Shown piece by piece: positions 34,070 through 44,339 of a stretch of DNA of 64,000 nt (positions are counted from its first letter, which is position 1; each line of letters opens with the position of its first letter). The stretch comes from Reticulitermes speratus (Eukaryota > Arthropoda > Insecta > Blattodea > Rhinotermitidae). The notes below the pieces were generated by a model. It made no database searches. It worked only from the letters and a program-made list of their open reading frames with translations, and was not told the origin of the DNA. The position numbers were made by a program, and so were the translations under genes. The stretch is taken from assembly GCA_021186555.1 (NCBI GenBank), contig JAJKFL010000003.1:24447908-24511907 (forward strand). Reading direction: 5' to 3'.

Positions 34070-34195
34070 CAGTGGGAAGACGTGAAGTGCTCAGAGAAAA
34101 ACTTGATACAGTGGCACTTATCCAAAAATAATCACACATGAAGTCACCACATACGCAACCCGAGGTTCAGCGGTGAGAATCTATGAACTACGCAG
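34070..34195 (-). mobile_element. SINE family E, decayed
   Basis: GTGCTCAGAGAAAAACTTGA and CAGTGGCACTTATCC match the same body. AACCCGAGGTTCAGC is a degraded head. Confidence 0.5.
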
Positions 34196-34752
34196 ATTGA
34201 AGAAGTACGTACGGATTAGTGTCATTCTCATACTGTCGCAATGATCCACCAGCTTGTCACAGCTCCTTCATCATCGAGGTGCCAACTGAAGTAGTACTGT
34301 CGATGACCGAAACTTCCGACCGTCTTTGAACGTGTTAAATGGTCAAAACCAGCCTTATGTAAATCACTGGTGAAAACAGAACATCCTGGCCTCTGTGCTT
34401 CGTTCCAGGACAGTGGCTACAGCGACGGTTGGACCACCTCCCCCATATTGCACGGTGAGGATGCACCAATGATACCGGATGTAAGCGTTGTGCACTCCAC
34501 GCAGCCGTGAAGTATGACGCAGTCAATCGTGACGTCAGATCCGGGTTAAAAGGAGAAGTGAAAATTTGAATTCTCGTTAAACGAACATGAAACAAAGATT
34601 CAAACATTCTAGAATTTTTATACGCAATTGAACCCGTAAATTTCAAACCTCATATTAGTCACAACTTTCTTAGACACAAATGTTTAGCTCGTGTGTATTC
34701 TAAGGCAAAGGGTTTCACGCTCCAAATGAGTTTATCCCATCCACATTCCTAT

Positions 34753-35194
34753 CAGTTAGTATTATTTTTTTTCCAATGGCTCGACAGCCTCTTGGGGGCC
34801 TAGGCCGCCTCATTTTTCGAGGCTTCACGATCACGCACTTTTTAGACACACCACACTCGGCAGGACTCCTCTGGACGAGGGACCAGCTCGTCGCAGAGAC
34901 CTCTACCCAGTCAGTATTATTTTTTTTCCAATGGCTCGACAGCCCTTTGGGGGCCTAGGCCGCCTCATTTTTCGAGGCTTCACGATCACACTTTTAGACA
35001 CACCATACTCGGTAGGACTCCTCTGGACGAGGGACCAGCTCTTCGCAGAGACCTCTACCTGACAACACACAACACTCACAAGAGACAGACATCCATGCCC
35101 TAGGCGGGATTTGAACCCACAATCCCAGTAAGCGAGCGGCCGTAAACCCACGCCTTAGACCGCGCGGCCACTGGGATCGGCCAGTCAGTATTAT
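34753..35194 (-). mobile_element. tandem pair of SINE family C copies with three target-site copies
   Basis: CAGTTAGTATTAT (34753-34765), CAGTCAGTATTAT (34908-34920) and CAGTCAGTATTAT (35182-35194) bracket two SINE C units. The unit 34766-34907 lacks the tRNA-like head. The unit 34921-35181 is complete, with head GCCGATCCCAGTGGCCGCG and B box GTGGGTTCAAATCCCGCC on the minus strand. The shared part is more than 90 per cent identical. Confidence 0.9.
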
Positions 35195-35199
35195 AGTGG

Positions 35200-36765
35200 A
35201 CTGAAATCAGATCCTTCTGTCAGAAGACTATTAATTACGCGCTAGGCCTATATAACTGGCATTATTCAATGTGTGTAAACAGGCAAATAAGAGTTTAATC
35301 ACGTGTCTCGTGTGATACAACACTCAGCAATTAATTTCTCCAGAAAATATTAAAAGATGGTCTTTATACTAGAGAAAAGTATCTTCTCTGGGAAGTAAGG
35401 ATAAAACTTTTATGTAATATTTACATGAACCTAAAGTTTCAAACCTTCAGTCCCTCTAACAGGTTGTTTCCTACTTAATGCTATTGTTGTGTGTCATTCC
35501 GAAAAATATAAGTTTAGATGCGTCCGAATCGAAAAGTTATAAACATTTATTAGCGTCGCCTCCTCTGTGAGATCGTTTTTCATTAAATTTGAGACTGTGG
35601 AATTTTTCACCCTTCGGACGATGTCCATTATGACTCGTTTAAAGTAATATCTAAGCACAACCTTTTGGGTACAAGTCTCCTGTGGACGGTACCACCCCGT
35701 CCAGGAAACGATGGACAAAGCCGAAAAAGTGAATGAGTTAAAAGTGATTTGCCATCGTGAAAATCCTAGATAATCTTCATGCTGAAGAGGATCACTAAAA
35801 TGTATTAACCAACAGCAAAGACGTACACTTTGCATGAAGTTCTACATGCATGTCTTGATGGCTTATTTGACAGTTTACGTCACAGTATATTTTTGTGTCC
35901 TTGGCCCAGTAACTTTTTTAATTCATGCCAAAAGCCAGCACCTAATTAAAATTAGGACAGAGTCTAGCCTGTTGTGGTCCACAAACACAGAAATTAGTTG
36001 CATTTTCTTCGTCACCATAAGAAAAAATCCAGCTCTTTCAGTATTTTACGCCTCTGAGATGACTGGTATTCTCTACTGTGAACTGAGGGTAGAGTAGGAG
36101 AATAGTACACTGAGGTTCTCTTTTAACACATAAACACACACTGTCTTGTCTGGGTGCTTGTAGAGTTTAGGCTGGTCAGAGGACCGTCTGCCAGCTTGTA
36201 GTAGTTTCTTGTATATATTACTAATAAGTTCTTCTGTTTGTGTAGTGAGTAATTGCTCTTTGAAGTTGCCAACACACGATTTGCATTTATAGTGTCTGTT
36301 CATATCCTGATTCGTAAGCTATCCTCTCGGTTGATAGATTCAGAAATTAACCCCCAACGTCTGGGGTTAGGACATGGAATTCTTCTGGAATCTCGAAAAT
36401 AATTTGCTAATGTTTTCGAGCAAAAATTATTTCGAAGAAAACTTGGCAAAACATGAAAAATACACTTTTTAAGCAATATATTTTACCGGTTTTGGAGGTG
36501 ATGAAACAAAGGGGCGTTTTGCTGTGTCATTATTTGGGAACCGTTGGACGGATTTTCATAAAATTTTGTACTGGATTTACTTACTTATCCCCACAACCTG
36601 TTTTACGCTACTTATAAGACAACATCAAAAGGTAACATACAAAAATTGGAAATGTGGAGGCATTAACAAAGAGAATGTCACGCGTACTGTTCCTGAAGTA
36701 CTCTTGTACGAAATGTGAAAGACTGTTGGTTTCGTTTCTTTACGCCCCTCTTCCTGAACTAAAAC
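35200..36765. other. unassigned non-coding stretch
   Basis: The open frames at 35494-35835 and 36073-36303 show no recognisable domains. No repeat family is seen. Confidence 0.35.
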
Positions 36766-36769
36766 CTAC

Positions 36770-37010
36770 AACACATCCTCATGCAGCAGAATGCTTCTTG
36801 AGAATCCGAGAGTCACTCAAATGGTCAAGAAATGTACCAACTTTCATACTGACGGAGGGTTCATTACCATTTTCACAAGAGCCCGTCACAGAACCACAGT
36901 ACGTTTAATCGAATCAGTAGCTCACAATTCGCATCTGTGTCTCTATCTACCAATTGTTCTCGTCCCTTCAGATTTTCAGACTTTCCTTTGAGGTCCAAAT
37001 ATTTTCCCTA
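36770..37010 (-). mobile_element. RTE-type LINE 3' fragment
   Basis: GCAGAATGCTTCTTGAGAAT and TTTTCACAAGAGCCCGTCAC match the complement of the LINE 3' UTR and tail seen at 12163 and 46755. No frame is intact. Confidence 0.6.
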
Positions 37011-37499
37011 ACACCATTTTTCGAATACACTCTGCAAGTATGTACACCATTCTGTGAGCACTTAAACCTCTCCCCCTCACTGTGATTCTATTCCTACTGG
37101 GGTAGCGATAAGCGAGTCGCATGGCAGCGTTTCCCTGTGGAGATTGATGGAAGCCCAGAGAATAGAGCTGTGACTGAAACTACTTAAGATGGGACTTCAG
37201 CTGCTCTCTGTCACCAGAGAGAGTAAAAATTAGCAGTACTCTAAAACATCCTTCAAGAAGCCCCAAGAGCCAACCCCAGACAGACGTTATCAGATATCAT
37301 AGTAAAGTGGCATCCAGAAAACCACGCTTTCCTCTTAATGCCTTTCACCTTGCTGGCTTTCTGACTCCAATCTGAGTGCAGTCAACACGTGGCCACCATA
37401 AGCCAACAAATATTGTCTTACCTCAGATCGTGATGATCCTACCAAACTACGCAGGGTTTATTGGTATAATAAAGTAAATACGTGAAAATAACAAGTTGA

Positions 37500-37735
37500 T
37501 GTATCCGCACCTTCCTTGTGTTTTATTCGGAAAGCACCCGGTTCGAATCCTAGCCGGGAAACCGCTTATCCTGAGATATTTTGCGATTTTACTTAGTCCC
37601 TTCAGGTGAATGTCGGGAAAATATTTCGATTACACCTAGAAAATTTCCCTCAACATATGTTCCAATTCATCATTAACCAATCATCCACCCAGCTCAGCTA
37701 CAGTCTGAGAATATGGCAGAGCCATAAAATAAAAC
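37500..37735 (+). mobile_element. tRNA-headed SINE-like element (family F)
   Basis: A perfect B box GGTTCGAATCC lies at 37551 within CCCGGTTCGAATCCTAGCCG. The body has CTTATCCTGAGATATTTTGC, CAGGTGAATGTCGGGAAAAT and an A-rich end near 37725. Only one copy is seen here, so it could also be a tRNA relic. Confidence 0.5.
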
Positions 37736-38194
37736 ACCAACACACAAACAATTGATAATGAAGTGATTATATCAATTTTAATGCTAGCAAAATATAAATT
37801 TTTGAAGTATCAAAAAGGATGGATAACTACACGCTAGAGGGTAGTGTTAAACAAAGAGAAATTCCTTCAGGCATGAAGCATGCCTCTTGTAAGTTTGCGC
37901 AAAAATCTATGAGCTGTTTGGTCCGTTGAATAAAATGAGCCATAAACTGAATGGAACCTACAAAAGACCGGCTCTGTACCAAGTTTCATACAAACACATG
38001 TCAAGCTGCTCGAAAGGTACAAGTTGAAGTTCTTTTAGGTCCTTAAAAAGTGGTCCTTAAAATGAAAATCATTGCATGATTTCAATATTCAATTAAAATT
38101 GCACAACGAAGAGTTTCATAATTTTTACTCGTTATCAAGAATGTCTAAAATTATCAATAAAGGGTCGTGAGATAATCAAAGCATGTGGCAGGAA

Positions 38195-38420
38195 AGAGAC
38201 GGCTTAAAAATGTAGGCGTAGACTGGAGCACTATTAGCATGGGTCTTACGCAAATAAGATGGGGAAGTGCGGATGGATTCAGCTAGCTCAGGATATGGAC
38301 TAGTGGCGAGATGTCAACACGGTAATGAAACGTTGTGTTTAATAGAATGCGGGGTGTTTCTTGATTAGCCAAGAACCTCTTAATTACCCAAGAGAGATTC
38401 TGCTTCGTGGGGTCAGGTGA
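38195..38420 (+). mobile_element. RTE-type LINE 3' fragment
   Basis: GGCGTAGACTGGAGC, ATGGATTCAGCTAGCTCAGG and AGATTCTGCTTCGTGG are diverged forms of the tail and 3' UTR at 9408-9935. Confidence 0.55.
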
Positions 38421-38443
38421 ATGCAGTCAAATACGAGTAAAGG

Positions 38444-38897
38444 GCTCACGACAGGTGCGCACCCAGAATCTTTCTTTAGGAGGGGGCTTACCCTGAGGCT
38501 ATATATAATTTATGTTTGATTATAAAAATTGAGTTATAAAATCATGTCTTAAAGATAAATGCAATATAATATTGTTAGCAACTGCATATATAATATATAA
38601 TATATATAAATTTAACTACATATTTTGTGACTCACTCACCTAATTTAAATCGTAACGTCTAAGCTTCTTGGTTTACTAATTTCATCTAAGACATCCTAAA
38701 TTTTTTATTTTATTTTTCACAATTCTAACGCAATAGTCATCAACCGATTTCAGAGTCTGATTTCGGCTGAAGGGTAAATCACGTAAAACGTTTTATATCA
38801 TCGTGTCTACAAAATCCGTTTTTTAAATTTAAATTGTGGAGGGGGCTGCAGCCCAGCAGCGCCCCCCCCCCCTCTTGGGTACGCCCCTGGATCAGGA
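38444..38897. mobile_element. hAT-type MITE (family 2)
   Basis: Element 38452-38889 (438 bp) starts CAGGTGCGCACCCAG and ends CTTGGGTACGCCCCTG, which are inverted. The octamers GCTCACGA and GATCAGGA flanking it match at 6 of 8 bases. The interior matches 12319-12708. It has no coding capacity. Confidence 0.78.
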
Positions 38898-39000
38898 TAA
38901 CGAAGTTAACGACATTCACAACAGACAGAAAATTTTAGACCTCCTGAATAATCACCAGCTTCTCGTGAGGAACTCTGCTCCATAACTTATGGCACCTAAT
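38890..39000 (+). mobile_element. RTE-type LINE 3' UTR remnant
   Basis: CAGCTTCTCGTGAGGAACTC followed by TGCTCCATAACTTATGG is a diverged form of the shared LINE 3' end. The hAT MITE on its left probably split or joined it. Confidence 0.45.
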
Positions 39001-39489
39001 CTAAAGCTATTGCTTTTTGGAGGATCATGTCCGCTCACCAATCCTATGGCCAGAAGAGAAAAGACGATTATTGCTACGTGATTATTGTAAAGATAAATAA
39101 GGTAATACGTGGACAAAACCATACTGCACATGGTCTGTCCTAGAACTGAACCCGAGCCACTATCGTACAAACTGATCTGATTATGTCACATATTAAAACG
39201 TGTGTCACCTGCAAGCATTAGAAGAGCCTGAGTTCAGAGGGCTGTCAATGTCCACAGGAATTAAACTGTGGGAGTGTCCGGTCAGCGGCGTCCGTCGATC
39301 TGATACGATGACACTCCGAAACATGCGTGGCGCAGCTGCTGACATCTATCTCATCTTCCGGCTGAACAAAAACAATGTAATTTATACCTGGTTGTCAGTA
39401 GTTCCTGACGAATGATTGATGATTACCATCCAGGAAATGAATGTTTCCTGAAACGGGGCTCTTTTGCAAATAGAACGATTTTGATCAGC

Positions 39490-39856
39490 CTCAGTCAGTA
39501 TGGTGGCTAGGTATAATATGAATGACCTGGGAATCAATGTTCGATTCTCAGTAGGGGAATAGATTTTTCTGTTCATCATTTACTTCAGTCCTGCTGTGGG
39601 GCGAACAAGTCTCTTATCCAATGGCCAGGCTTGGCGGCCGGAGCGTAATGCTATCTACACACATCCCCCTAGCACGGAAAGTTAAGAACCACTGGAGCTG
39701 TGACTCCATATAATCACTGTGGAGTGGAGTGACACTTTTTATGTCAAAGAGGTTGGATCAATCAGAAACCGTTTTTGTAGTAAAGTTAAATATTTTCATT
39801 AGTTCCCTTCAAATCACAGGCAAATTGTTTATTTTTGTGTAAATAATATTACTTCC
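39490..39856 (+). mobile_element. SINE family D with shared 222-bp 3' segment
   Basis: Head GTCAGTATGGTGGCTAGG and B-box-like AATGTTCGATTCTCAG are followed by GGGGAATAGATTTTTCTG as at 25765. From 39635 the 222-bp segment matches 31191-31412. Confidence 0.7.
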
Positions 39857-39874
39857 TGTGATAAGAGGTTCTCA

Positions 39875-40060
39875 CGGCGGTGATTATGAAGATTATCATT
39901 TTCTGGGATGCGACGCCGTGTAGTCTGCTAGAAACTGATCGACTTCTGGGAGAAACCTACAGCTCCTTTCCTCATGGTGCAAGATGGCAGCTGCACTTTC
40001 CTAAAAACGGTGGAAATTTTCTACCAGACTATACGGCATTACATGACAGAAGATGGTAAT
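39875..40060 (+). repeat. palindromic repeat, hammerhead-like family 2
   Basis: The head GGTTCTCACGGCGGTGA is followed by the left arm TTCTGGGATGCGACGCCG and TGTAGTCTGCTAGAAA. The right arm answers with TTTCTACCAGACTATACGG and CATTACATGACAGAAGATGG. The motif core in the middle (TGCAAGATGGCAGCTGC) is degraded. Confidence 0.75.
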
Positions 40061-41295
40061 GTGTATTTTACGATTATCATGGAGCTGCCAACTCACCCCA
40101 GCTACTGAAGAGGATAAGAATGAGTGGCTCTAAACCTTCACTTCTCCATATGACGTGATGGTGTGCAGAGGGAAAACTTTAAGTTACCACCGACAGCTAG
40201 ATTTCTAAGGGTTGAAAATGTCAGTTAACTTGTATTAGATTTTGAGATATTCGCATTTTAACCAAGGCTAAAAGCATTAACAGTAATTTAGGCTATATTT
40301 TATTCAAATATCGGTTTTAACTCTTTGATATGCAGTGTAAATACTGTACATGTATAACATCTACAGTAGCATGAAAAACTTTATATTATGGCTAAAGAGT
40401 GCACTCATATGTTTTATATGATCGTTAAAATAAGCAATGATTAGTTTCCTAAACAGCGTTAATAGACCAGTCTTTGTAATATAGACTCAGTGTATGTTCT
40501 ATAAGGTAGGTTCCGAAAGTGGAGCAGTAGTTGGTTGCCTAATTAAAACTGGCGTACCAAGCCGTCGTCGGCCTAGTATTTTCCTCCCGGTGTACGTCTC
40601 TGAACTTTCAGGTGCTCAGTTACTTCCATTTCACAATTGTGGCGTGTGTGCTGACTCGTAAATATATCACACAATACATTGCATAAACCACACACACACT
40701 CCCCCCCCCCCCCCCCCAAAAAAAAAAAAACCCAGGCAGCTGCTGTAGTAGTTTCGCTCATCACAACATAAAATGATCAAACGTGATTTAAAAGAAAAGG
40801 GTTTACTGATGATCAGTATCATCGGCCATCAAATGGACCGTTGAATACACTAGAGGGGAGGACACAGCGGGGTGCCTAATTACAGCAACTGGATCGACAG
40901 GCAGGGGCAGATGTACCGAGGTTACCTGGGCAGAGTCTCTCTGGATGCTGAAACGAGAATACTTCGCTGCCACCGTTACTGAAATCGGCGGACACGGGGT
41001 TCAAAATACTCAGATTGAAAACAAATTCATGCAAAGCTCAACGTAGAGTGGCTTGTTGTAAAATGTAAGTTAAAAATGTTGTACACCTTATGTCCTAATA
41101 CGTCAACTTTTCGAGATGCACGTCGCCGTCAAAAGAAGTAAGACACTTCTCAGCAATTCTAAATGTCACGACAAAAAACTCACTGTTAAGTGCACTCAAG
41201 ACAGAAAATTCACAGCAGGGTTCAGTTATGATCGAAAAATCATGGAATACACAAACGACGAATATTGCCTCATGCACTGGTACTAAGTTTTCTGA
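40060..41295. other. mostly unassigned stretch with one R90 copy
   Basis: R90 occurs at 40405-40525 (ATAAGCAATGATTAGTTTCC, AACAGCGTTAATAG, GTCTTTGTAATATAGACTC, CTATAAGGTAGG). A run of 17 C followed by 13 A lies at 40701-40730. No gene is seen. Confidence 0.5.
40701..40730. repeat. C17-A13 homopolymer pair
   Basis: Seventeen C are followed directly by thirteen A, just after a short CA repeat. Confidence 0.9.
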
Positions 41296-41299
41296 TAGA

Positions 41300-41640
41300 T
41301 GTCGTCCAGACGCTAATGTGTTTCAGCCACTGCAGCGACGTCTCCGTGACACAAAAGTTTAATACCTAGGGCATTTGTAAATACAGGTCGCCCACGCGCT
41401 GTGTGGACACCAGCCAATAAAGATGCCACTATTGCAGCTGTGGTACGACAGCCGTGGAGAAGCACATGCGATATTGTACGATAAGGTAGAATGTCCCAAA
41501 CGAGGGTCTTCGACGTGATTCTCGACAATTAATTGGATCCATACCACTTCTCGCGGAAAGCACATCCGTTTCCAGGCGGTCGTCCTCCGACTATTCTACG
41601 TGTAACTACAAGGCACCCATCGCTTCATCGTTTCGTGCTT
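41300..41640 (+). pseudogene. Tc1/mariner (IS630-type) transposase, N-terminal half
   Basis: From 41383 the plus frame reads TGRPRAVWTPANKDAT, AAVVRQPWRSTCDIVR, a stop, GRMSQTRVFDVILDN, a stop, then LDPYHFSRKAHPFPGG. This is the helix-turn-helix linker region of an insect IS630-like transposase whose usual form reads GRPRTV, PWRSSR, RVLEVLHDD, LHPYHYSR. Two in-frame stops and a degraded start make it a relic. The C-terminal half of the same family lies at 42609-43013 on the other strand. Confidence 0.75.
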
Positions 41641-41800
41641 TGTCCCATTTGACGGTGAATTGTATTTTGAAAAATAAGCGCCTCAGAATATATGCTGCAT
41701 ATAATATTTGTATCTTTTTAAAACCAGGAATCGCATTATGATGACCTAGTGCGCATTATTTACTCTGTATACATAACTCACAAACTTTAGATTAGCTACC

Positions 41801-41875
41801 GTGAACATGGAGGCAGCAAATTCCTCCGAAACTTTAGAACTTATCTACTGAAGTACGAGATTTCATATCCGGGAG
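41801..41875 (+). repeat. hammerhead-like motif, single arm
   Basis: GTGAACATGGAGGCAGC and AAATTCCTCCGAAACTTT form the GGAGG/CCTCC hairpin before GAAAC, one arm of family 2. CTATAGACT-type flank is lost. Confidence 0.55.
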
Positions 41876-41884
41876 GACCGTCGT

Positions 41885-42050
41885 CTGAATATTCACAGAC
41901 TTGTAAGGGGATCTAGGCGTGGACAGAAAGAGTAACATGAAATTCATCTTAAGGAAGTAGAGTGGGCTGGAAGTTACTGGCTCAGGATTGGCACAAATGG
42001 CAGGTTCTTGTGAAGACTGTAATGAGTCATAGGTTTACTATATAAGGCGG
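41885..42050 (+). mobile_element. RTE-type LINE tail fragment
   Basis: AGGCGTGGACAGAAAGAG, GGCTCAGGATTGGCACAAAT, GGCAGGTTCTTGTGAAGAC and GTAATGAGTCATAGG are diverged forms of the tail at 9720-9820. Confidence 0.5.
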
Positions 42051-42199
42051 CAAAATTATTGCCCAAGCTGAGCAACTGCCATCTTCTAATACATGACCGT
42101 CTCGTGACATTATTTGTACCGACTATCTTGATGTCCTTTTGGTAATTCTGAAGTCCTCGTCTCGACCACAGATCTGAACAGACGCTACCTTCTGTAGTA

Positions 42200-42290
42200 G
42201 TAAGGCTTATCTTCCAGATCCTGATACCGTGTAGCCTTATAAATAGTTACAGACGTTAATGTGGATCATACCGCCTCTATCTTCAGTTTG
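42200..42290 (-). repeat. hammerhead-like motif, single arm
   Basis: CTGATACCGTGTAGCC, AAATAGTTACAGACGTTAAT and CCGCCTCTATCTTCAG are the left arm of family 2. Confidence 0.5.
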
Positions 42291-42486
42291 GAAATAAGGG
42301 AATTTTTAAACAATATTTCACTACCAAAATGTAGCTGAATGGTGGGTAGGGGGAGTTTGCGCGCGGATTAGGGAAACGCTATTGACATCGTATTTCATTT
42401 GCAGATTATTAGAGATGTTGTAACGTAGATTATGCAGGGTGTATCTAAAGTGCGTGGACAAACTTCAAGAGTGAGTTCTTCGAATA

Positions 42487-43065
42487 TACAGGGCATACAC
42501 AAAAGAATGGTGCGGTATCAAAAGTGAATAAAAAATGTATTTCTCACCTTACACGGGCACAACATAGACCGTCAGCGGCGGCAACTGTCCACGTTTCTCA
42601 TTTGGTAATTACAATCCTTCAATGTGTGCACCCTGGGTCACACGACACACATCCACACGGTAATCAAACTCATCCCAGACCCGGTGTAGCATGTCCGCTG
42701 TAATGGCCTGCAGTGCATGCGTTATCCGATCACGAATTTCATGGATGGACGTGGGCAATGGTGGTACATAAACGCTGTCTTTAACGAACCCCCAAAGAAA
42801 GAAATCGCACGATGTAAGATCTGGCGAACGGGGTGGCCAAGGGAGAAGGTTCTTGTCTCCATTTGCAGCAGCACGTCCGATCCAGCGCATTTCCCCTAAA
42901 CTGGCCCCGCGGCCACGCAGTAAGCATGAGAAGCGAACTGCTGGTAGCGCATGAGAAACTTGGACAGTTGCCGCCGCTGACGGTGTATGTTGTGCCCGTG
43001 TAATGTGAGACATAATTTTTTTATTTACTTTTGAAACCGCACCATTCTTTTGTGCATGCCCTGTA
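42487..43065 (-). mobile_element. 575-bp Tc1/mariner-type element with long terminal inverted repeats
   Basis: The element 42489-43063 starts CAGGGCATACACAAAAGAAT and ends with the complement, with TA on both sides. The inverted repeats extend about 113 bp. It is an internally deleted derivative carrying only the end of the transposase gene. Confidence 0.9.
42609..43013 (-). pseudogene. IS630/Tc1-type transposase, C-terminal part
   Basis: The first 40 or so residues are read from the inverted repeat and are not native. The frame then reads PWPPRSPDLTSCDFFLWGF, where the Asp of SPDL or CDFF is the third member of the catalytic DDD triad. IHEIRDRITHALQAITADML and VWDEFDYRVDVCRVTQGAHI follow to a natural stop. 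The first two catalytic acids are deleted, so no active enzyme can be made. The frame is open because the deletion is recent or by luck. Confidence 0.85.
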
Positions 43066-43534
43066 TATTTAAAAAAATTATATGAACGTATGTCCGGAAA
43101 TGAATGGTCTTTGAGTTTAATTGTAAGATTACATTCAACACCAAATACCTCGACTATGTAATATTTTACTTACAACTGACATAATACATTTACATTACAC
43201 GTTCCCAATTTAATGACTGTTAGTTATTATTGTTGATCAAGTCACTATTCACAACAAATACTCAAAATGTCCTCCACCTGAATCGATGCAGGCATGGACA
43301 TATCTGATCATCGAGTGTCTTACCCTTTCAACGCGAATTGGAAAGGATGTGGAAGGAAGCAGCCTTGCCCTGCTTTAGAATACTATTCGGGCATTTGTAT
43401 GACGGGGCAGGGGGAGAACATGAACGTCAATCTGGACGGCCACTGCCACGGCTGTTATTCAATCCCAGCACCTCCAGTTACAAGTTGAAAGCATCACCTC
43501 TTTAGCAAATTTTGGGGTGATTTGTGCTGCAAAC

Positions 43535-43645
43535 AGTGCTCTGGATCAGTCCTCTAAGTACGGAGGGAGTGGTCCATATGGGATTTGTGGTAGATAAAGT
43601 AGCACTGGGACAGGTTGCTCTCTAAGTACATAATTTTCCCTGCCA
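43535..43645 (+). mobile_element. SINE family E body
   Basis: TCCATATGGGATTTGTGGTA, GATAAAGTAGCACTGGGACA and GGTTGCTCTCTAAGTACAT match 18705-18850 and, inverted, 33428-33545. Confidence 0.6.
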
Positions 43646-43699
43646 GCTATTATTCCAGAAATGCTGCGTACTCATCGGACAACATGGGGCTCTACAGTA

Positions 43700-44335
43700 G
43701 GACTGTCTCATACAACAGTAGATGATTAAAAGGGGACTGGCTCACACAAACAACTACTGCTGTAAATAGGTCGATCTAACACAGTTAACTACTGCTGTAC
43801 AAGAGAAATGTCTCACAAAAACAACTACTGTTGTACAAGGGGACTGTCTCACAAAAGCAACTACTGTTGTACAAGGGGACTGGCTCACACAAACAACTAC
43901 TGCTGTGCAATAGGACGGTCTCACACATACAACTACTGCTGTAAAGAGGAATGTCTCACACAAACAACTGCTGCCGTAAAAGAGGACTGCCTCACACAAT
44001 CAACTACTGCTGTAAAAGTGGACTGTCTCACACAATCGACTACTGCTGTGCAATAGGACGGTCTCACACATACAACTACTGCTGTAAATGTGGACTGTCT
44101 CACACAATCAACTACTGCTGTAAAAGTGGACTGTCTCAGACAATCAACTACTGCTTTACAAGACGACGGTTTCACACAGTCGACTACTGCTGTAGAAGAG
44201 GAATGCCTCACACAATCAACTACTGCTGTACAAGAGGACTGTTTCACACAAACAACACTTGCTGTAAAGAGGACTGTCTCACACAGCCAACAACTGCTGT
44301 CGGAGAGGGCTGTGTTGCACAATCAAATAATGTAA
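43700..44335. repeat. 36-bp minisatellite, about 17 units
   Basis: Units of mostly 36 bp repeat GACTGTCTCACACAATCAAC and TACTGCTGTAAAAGAG with a few substitutions and 1-bp indels. Because 36 is a multiple of three, frames stay open on both strands (up to 145 residues on plus, 129 on minus), giving repeated SHTINYCC or CVRQSTFTAVVD. I treat these as by-products of the repeat, not genes. A two-level order is visible: units with CAATAGGACGG recur every four units near 43910 and 44050. Confidence 0.9.
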
Positions 44336-44339
44336 AAAT

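Larger units (their letters stand above)
42435..43350 (-). mobile_element. older IS630/Tc1-type element interrupted by a younger one
   Basis: CAGGGTGTATCTAAAGTG (42435) looks like a terminus, and its sequence resumes after the nested insert with TATGAACGTATGTCCGGAAA. On the minus strand the frame ending at the stop 43251-43249 reads RVERVRHSMIRYVHACIDS and GGGHFEYLL, a typical transposase C-terminus of this superfamily. The high-coordinate end is not defined. Confidence 0.6.

Noticed and set aside
35494..35835. 113-residue minus-strand open frame
   Set aside because: No motif is recognised, and no splice or start context supports it. It is left as unassigned sequence.
43700..44335. Possible CRISPR array, because of regularly spaced repeats
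   Set aside because: The whole 36-bp unit repeats with no unique spacers, no cas genes are present, and the sequence context is eukaryotic.
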